In this document: positions 59,933-64,000 of the stretch, one piece after another
Layout of the letters: every line of letters starts with the position of its first letter
Position numbering within the stretch: position 1 is the stretch's first letter
Assembly: GCA_946998205.1 (NCBI GenBank)
Contig: CAMPYJ010000007.1
Span: 15,810 to 79,809 of the forward strand
Length of the DNA: 64,000 bases
From: an uncultured Prevotella sp.
Lineage (GTDB): Bacteria; Bacteroidota; Bacteroidia; Bacteroidales; Bacteroidaceae
Direction of reading: 5' to 3'
Notes under the pieces: model-generated
Databases searched by the model: none
The model's input: only the letters and a program-made list of their open reading frames with translations
Told to the model about the DNA's origin: nothing
Program-made: the position numbers and the translations under genes

Positions 59933-62791
59933 CTAATACCACTGCACGGCATTGCTGTATCCGCTGCGCTTGTCGTATTTCAGTGCGTCAGTCAAGGTGG
60001 AGGCGTTGGCCCTGAAGGTGAAATTGTAGCTGGTATAGGGGGCCAGCACCACCGAACAGCTCATGTTGAAGCAGTGAAGGTCGCGCTGAAGTGATGCCGT
60101 CGTCATGGACATGGCGTGGTTCTCGAAGTCGTAACCCGACGAGAAGCTGATGTTCCATCCTTCACTGAACCTGATGTTTCCGCTGATGTTGAGGGTCTGG
60201 GTGAACTTGTATGGATAGCGCATGGTTTTGTAATTGAACTTTTTGACATCCCTGTTCTCACTCATGGTGATGCCGTATCCGAAGGTAACCGACCATGGCA
60301 GGCTGAACGGCATGTAGCCATCGTCATCTGTCTCGGCCTTCCCGGGCTCCGTGTTCTTCTTCGCTCCGCGCTGTCCCTTGACCATGTTGTCGTCAACGTT
60401 GCTCTCGATGTCGGTGTCGCGCCCCTCGCCATCGTCCTTGTCTTGTTGCTTTTCTTTCTCGTCATCCCGGCCTCCGCTGAAGAACTTCAGCAGCTTTTCG
60501 GGTGTCAGCGTGTAGGAGATGTTCTGTGACATGCCTTGGAAACGGCCGAAACGGCCCATGCCCCATTCCGTATGGTTGCCCTCGTAGGGCCTGCCGTTCT
60601 CATCTAATTCGTAGGCATACGATGCGAAGCGGGCGTTGAGGTTGAAGGTGTAGTTCTTCCACCACTTCAGTCTGATGCGCATGTTCAGGTCGCTCAGCGG
60701 CTTTACCCTGGCCGCCATGTTGTACGACATCGACAGTCCCAGTTCGTCGATGATGCTCACTTTCTTCATTCCCGTCGAGTCTTTGTCGCTCTTGACCTTC
60801 ATTTCTATGTTGTTGCCCAAGTCGAACGACACGTTGCCGCTGCGTCCTCTGCCCGGTACTGAGTACATACCGTTCTCGTAAGGTGAGTATCCTACGAGCG
60901 ACACATTGCCGTCGGCGTCGGTCTTTTGATAGTAGTCGTAATAGCCATAGCGCCGCGCGCCGAAGTCGGGAGCATAGCTGAACGTGACCGAGGGGGTGAG
61001 TACGTGGCGGATGGCCTGCACCTTGTCGCCGAAAATCCTGCGGTTCGGGATGAACATGCCATAGAGTTTGGTAGACATACTCAAGTTGAGTGACCAGTTG
61101 TAGACGTTGTGAAAGCCGTAAGTGGTGTCGTTCACAACCTTTTGGGTGGCTGCGTCCCACGACCGGCTAATCTTGCTTGAGTACATGCGGTCGGTGAAAT
61201 TGAACGACGGATTGACGTTTAGATTGCCGAAAAGCGTGAAGTTGGCGTTGACCGGAATGTCGTGCTGGAAACCGTTTCGCCAGTCTTTGATTAGGTTCGA
61301 CTTGAACAATTTGTCCTCTTTTGTCTGGATAGAGTTGGAGAAGCGGCCTGTGTAGCTTACGGCAATCTTCTCGTACCAGCGCTCGTCGCCAACCACATGC
61401 TTGCGCTTGAACGGGTAGAAGCGGCTGATGCTGATGTTCAGGTCGGGCAGCGTCATGGCGATGGACGAGTCGCGCATGTTCTGCGAGAGGTTCATGGAGC
61501 TGCTCAGTGACATGCCGATGCTCGAGAAAGTGGTGCTCCAACTCACGGAAGACGTTCGGGTACTCTGTGTGAGTGATTGCGGGTTATACAGGCTCGTGAG
61601 GTTGTTTCTCTCATAACTGGAGGAGGCGAAGTTGACACTGGCCGCCAACGAGCTGTAAGGATTGGCTTTCTGGTCTTGCCGGTGGCTCCACTGTATCTTG
61701 TAGCTTTGCTGCCTGGAGAAGTCAGGCAGACCCTTGTCGCCCGTCTTTGAGTCCTGGTAACTGAGAAACAAGCTGCCGCTGAAGCGATACCTTTTATTGT
61801 AATTGCTGGCCAGCGAGATGCCCCAAGAACCCTTGGTATAGACCTCGCCAAGCACCTTCAGGTCGATTTTGTCACTGATGGCGAAGTAATATCCGCCGTC
61901 CCTGAGATAGAAGCCCCTCTCCATCTCGTCTCCGTATGTAGGCATGATGAAGCCCGACGAATAGCTCTTGGTGAAGGGGAAGAAACCGTATGGAACGGCA
62001 AGCGGGAGCGGAACGTCGGCCACCACCAGGTAGGCGGGGCCGAAAACCACGTCCTTGCCCGGGCGCACCTTGCCTCGTGACAGCGCGATGTAGAAGTCGG
62101 GATGTTTTTTATCGCAGGTGGTATATCGGCCGTGTTCCATGTACACCACGCCCGATGAGTCGCGCTTGGAGCGCTCGCTTCGCAGAAATCCGTCCTCCTG
62201 CCTCGTGTATACGTTGTGGATGAGGCCCTTCTTCGTCTTGAAGTTGAAGGCCATGGTGTCGCTTTCGTACGAGTCTTGCCCCAGTTTGAACACGGGAGTG
62301 CCTTTCAGCGCCTTGGCCGCGGTGTCCTTGACGGCTCCGGTCGCGTGCACCAGGTTGCTGTCCATGTTCATGTATATCTTCTCGCTCTTGAGGTCCATGT
62401 CCTCGTATTTCACGGTAGACGAGCCGTAGAGGTGCGTGGTTCTGCTCTTGGCGTCGTATACCAGCGAGTCGTCAGCGGTATATTGTACGGGCGCGTCGAT
62501 GCCGTTCGCCTTTTTTTTGTTGAGCGAGTCAAGCCTAATCGAGTCGTCAACCTGTTGGTTGTGCCTGCGGATGGCCAGCTGCAGCGAGTCCAGCGTGGTG
62601 GAGTCGGCGGAGGCGGAGCCGGGGCGTTTGCCAAAAGCGGAATCGCGCTTGTTGGGTGACATGGCGCCGCCCACACCCAGCGTGTCACGTTGCCGCGCTT
62701 GTTGCCTGGCGTATGAGTCAAACCTGTTCATGTCGGCCATGACGAAGGCAAAGATGAACAGCAGCAGAACTATAACCGACGGAGTTCTCAT
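59933..62791 (-). CDS. lptD: LPS-assembly outer-membrane protein LptD
   Basis: 952 residues. An N-terminal signal segment (VIVLLLFIFAFVMA) is followed by an OstA-like periplasmic domain (about 100-240: DSLVYDAKSRTTHLYGSSTVKYEDMDLKSEKIY in pieces) and a large beta-barrel domain to the C-terminus, with alternating aromatic strands such as FSGSLFLSYQDS and YTFNLNARFASYAY. LptD inserts lipopolysaccharide into the outer leaflet. A charged, low-complexity insert (DDEKEKQQDKDDGEGRD) sits around residue 775. The -7 box at 62800-62807 lies only eight bases before the ATG. Cooperates functionally with LpxB (32176-33321). Confidence 0.9.
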   Translation of the reverse strand: MRTPSVIVLLLFIFAFVMADMNRFDSYARQQARQRDTLGVGGAMSPNKRDSAFGKRPGSASADSTTLDSLQLAIRRHNQQVDDSIRLDSLNKKKANGIDAPVQYTADDSLVYDAKSRTTHLYGSSTVKYEDMDLKSEKIYMNMDSNLVHATGAVKDTAAKALKGTPVFKLGQDSYESDTMAFNFKTKKGLIHNVYTRQEDGFLRSERSKRDSSGVVYMEHGRYTTCDKKHPDFYIALSRGKVRPGKDVVFGPAYLVVADVPLPLAVPYGFFPFTKSYSSGFIMPTYGDEMERGFYLRDGGYYFAISDKIDLKVLGEVYTKGSWGISLASNYNKRYRFSGSLFLSYQDSKTGDKGLPDFSRQQSYKIQWSHRQDQKANPYSSLAASVNFASSSYERNNLTSLYNPQSLTQSTRTSSVSWSTTFSSIGMSLSSSMNLSQNMRDSSIAMTLPDLNISISRFYPFKRKHVVGDERWYEKIAVSYTGRFSNSIQTKEDKLFKSNLIKDWRNGFQHDIPVNANFTLFGNLNVNPSFNFTDRMYSSKISRSWDAATQKVVNDTTYGFHNVYNWSLNLSMSTKLYGMFIPNRRIFGDKVQAIRHVLTPSVTFSYAPDFGARRYGYYDYYQKTDADGNVSLVGYSPYENGMYSVPGRGRSGNVSFDLGNNIEMKVKSDKDSTGMKKVSIIDELGLSMSYNMAARVKPLSDLNMRIRLKWWKNYTFNLNARFASYAYELDENGRPYEGNHTEWGMGRFGRFQGMSQNISYTLTPEKLLKFFSGGRDDEKEKQQDKDDGEGRDTDIESNVDDNMVKGQRGAKKNTEPGKAETDDDGYMPFSLPWSVTFGYGITMSENRDVKKFNYKTMRYPYKFTQTLNISGNIRFSEGWNISFSSGYDFENHAMSMTTASLQRDLHCFNMSCSVVLAPYTSYNFTFRANASTLTDALKYDKRSGYSNAVQWY

Positions 62792-62799
62792 TTAATGTG

Positions 62800-62807
62800 C
62801 AAAATTA
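62800..62807 (-). promoter_or_regulatory. -7 promoter box of lptD
   Basis: TAATTTTG on the minus strand, eight bases upstream of the ATG, implying a leader of about one to three bases. Confidence 0.45.
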
Positions 62808-63080
62808 CATAAATATGAACGAACTGGCATGCTATTTTTTATTTTTAACGTAAGGCACTGCGCTGAACACGTGCTTCGTATGGTTTTCTCCATGCTTGCG
62901 GTTACTTTTTGGTTTCTGTCCTGAAAAATGATGAAAAAACGATGATCGCAAAGTTGTGAACAGGAAAAAGCAGTCATGTTTTCAGGCTGAAAAAGCGTGT
63001 CGGGAGAGCTGCCAAGCAGACTTTTTCTGCTAAAAACAGGTTGATAATGGTCCTTTTCACGTCACTGCACGCCACTATCT

Positions 63081-63175
63081 CTTTGTAATTGGGCATCAAA
63101 AGCATACGGTTAACCAATCAATAGCATATCTATTGCCAATCAAAAGCAATGCTATTGGCATGAAATAGCATGCGG
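63081..63175 (+). repeat. 22-bp periodic array F
   Basis: Units ending in AGCAT or AGCAAT: 63081-63105 (25), 63106-63127 (22), 63128-63150 (23) and 63151-63171 (21), followed by GCGG. Words CAATCAATAGCAT, CAATCAAAAGCAAT and GAAATAGCAT align. Located between lptD and the HD gene. Confidence 0.7.
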
Positions 63176-63227
63176 AAAATGTGCAAAGAATGACAATATT
63201 ACTGTAAATATCTGACTATTAATTAGA

Positions 63228-63258
63228 TATAAAACTAACGCATAACTCGCGTATTTGC
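63228..63258 (+). repeat. GGCGTATTT-type hairpin motif, copy F
   Basis: TATAAAACTA, ten bases, then CGCGTATTTGC. The layout is as in copies B, C and E, with some base changes; it lies 53 bases to the right of array F. Confidence 0.6.
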
Positions 63259-63362
63259 AGCCGCCAGCATGCTTGTTTGAAAAAACGGCCGTATTTAAGC
63301 GGGTGTTGTAAAAGAAAATGACAACTTCTGTCACACTTGATGTTGTATGGGATGGGTGGTGA

Positions 63363-63899
63363 TTATTCGAACAGCTGCATCCACCGGGCAAATCTCTGCG
63401 CTCCCTCCTGCCCGAATCTCTCCAGGCTCTTCAGTGCCTGTTCGGGCGTTCTCTCGCGTTCGAGGTGCGACTTGGAGTAGAACTTGTCGGCATAGCAAAT
63501 CACCTGTTCCTCCATGGTCTCGGGCAAAAAGTCTTGATGAGGCAGGGGCAGGTGCTGGTCAATGACGTCCTGCAAGGCGATTCCGGCCCCCGTGTGGCGT
63601 TCGCAAACCCGCGCGTGCTTGGGGTAACCGGCCCTGCGCAGCATGTCCGCGCCGATGACGCCATGCTTGATGTACGGTTCCGCGCCGAAGCATTGGATGC
63701 CCGGCGCGTCGCATTTCACGATGCCGATGTCGTGCAGCATGGCCGCCTCCCGTATGAAGTCGCGGTCGAGTTTCAACTCCGGATGCTTCTCGGCGATTTG
63801 CAACGCCTTGCGGGTTACGCTTTCACTGTGCGTCAAGAGGATGTCCCGCACCTTGCTTCCTTGCGGGTAATACTGGTTGATGATGGCTAAATAGTCCAT
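63363..63899 (-). CDS. HD-domain phosphohydrolase
   Basis: 178 residues. HD metal-binding motifs are visible: H24 in LLTHSESVTRKALQIA, the H56-D57 pair in EAAMLHDIGIVKCD, a histidine in YIKHGVIGADML, the later histidine in CERHTGAGI, and the aspartate in ICYADKFYSK. Proteins of this size hydrolyse nucleotides or cyclic dinucleotide-like phosphoesters; the substrate is unknown. The MITE at 63923 starts 24 bases upstream of the ATG and therefore occupies the promoter region; expression may now depend on sequence inside the element. Confidence 0.9.
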   Translation of the reverse strand: MDYLAIINQYYPQGSKVRDILLTHSESVTRKALQIAEKHPELKLDRDFIREAAMLHDIGIVKCDAPGIQCFGAEPYIKHGVIGADMLRRAGYPKHARVCERHTGAGIALQDVIDQHLPLPHQDFLPETMEEQVICYADKFYSKSHLERERTPEQALKSLERFGQEGAQRFARWMQLFE

Positions 63900-63922
63900 G
63901 AAAAAGCATTTTAATCATTAAA

Positions 63923-64000
63923 GGGCGGTTCTATAAATTACCACTGTAAAGTTTTTTTATGTCATTCGTTTTACGTTTTGTCATCTTGTGGACTCTTTTT
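63923..64000. mobile_element. MITE-like element, left part (cut by window edge)
   Basis: Begins GGGCGGTTCTATAAATTA and continues with the same left-arm sequence as the outer copy at 13843 (CCACYGTAAAGTTTTTTT, then TTTTACGTTTTGTCATCTTG). The right end is outside the window. Confidence 0.8.

Overview
The window looks like chromosomal DNA of a Prevotella-type Bacteroidales bacterium. The evidence is the run of TAnnTTTG (-7) promoter boxes typical of Bacteroidetes, weak or absent Shine-Dalgarno sequences, two secreted proteases ending in type IX secretion sorting domains, and family markers such as DUF5683, DUF349, DUF3109, the 505-residue GpmI and the RsfS-FtsH-CdsA gene order. I found no phage, plasmid backbone, CRISPR array, rRNA or complete insertion sequence. 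One tRNA (Gln, anticodon CTG) is present.

Layout. 1-5.2 kb (minus strand) is the end of a surface-polysaccharide locus: a Wzx-type flippase, a cytidylyltransferase-aminotransferase fusion resembling PntC-AEPT phosphonate enzymes, an ornithine-cyclodeaminase-family protein and a LicD-family transferase cut by the window edge. 5.7-13.4 kb holds a membrane TPR regulator, Hsp20, GpmI, Ung, a DUF3109 protein, an AraC regulator and a secreted rhamnosidase-N-like protein. 14.4-19.4 kb is a 1668-residue papain-like multidomain protease. 20-33 kb is housekeeping: AlaS, a MerR regulator, and a minus-strand run ParA-ParB-DUF5683-lytic transglycosylase-RelA/SpoT, then SurE-LpxB on the plus strand. 33.5-37.5 kb is a 1340-residue SNF2 helicase. 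38-41.4 kb is RsfS-FtsH-CdsA. 41.6-50 kb has tRNA-Gln, a nitroreductase, a DUF349 protein, CorA, an M6 protease and a rhodanese lipoprotein. 50.4-56 kb carries LysS-GpsA-Pgi-HAD phosphatase in one minus-strand run plus a small secreted protein. 56.8-64 kb has TrpB2, a sodium:solute symporter, LptD and an HD phosphohydrolase.

The most unusual content is between the genes. Four kinds of non-coding repeat recur. (1) A 193-bp MITE-like element has terminal inverted repeats GGCTGGTTCTATAAATTA, TTTA target duplications and an internal hairpin that covaries between copies; one copy is nested inside another and one abuts the alaS stop codon. (2) A 65-66-bp module is inserted in two of these MITEs and also stands as tandem units directly upstream of gpmI and lysS, where each unit brings a consensus -7 promoter box. 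(3) Six intergenic arrays have a degenerate 22-bp period (GCTTTTG-N8-AAAGCAT), all in the same strand orientation; five lie close to a hairpin motif TATAAAAGTT-N10-GGCGTATTTGCGCC. (4) REP/BIME-like palindrome clusters occur at 23.3-23.7 and 46.6-46.9 kb. I consider the array/motif pair and the promoter-carrying module the best candidates for something not previously described.

Functionally, LpxB, LptD, the Wzx/LicD locus and CdsA concern the cell envelope, the two CTD proteases are probably surface-anchored or secreted, and the remaining genes are central metabolism, translation and chromosome maintenance.
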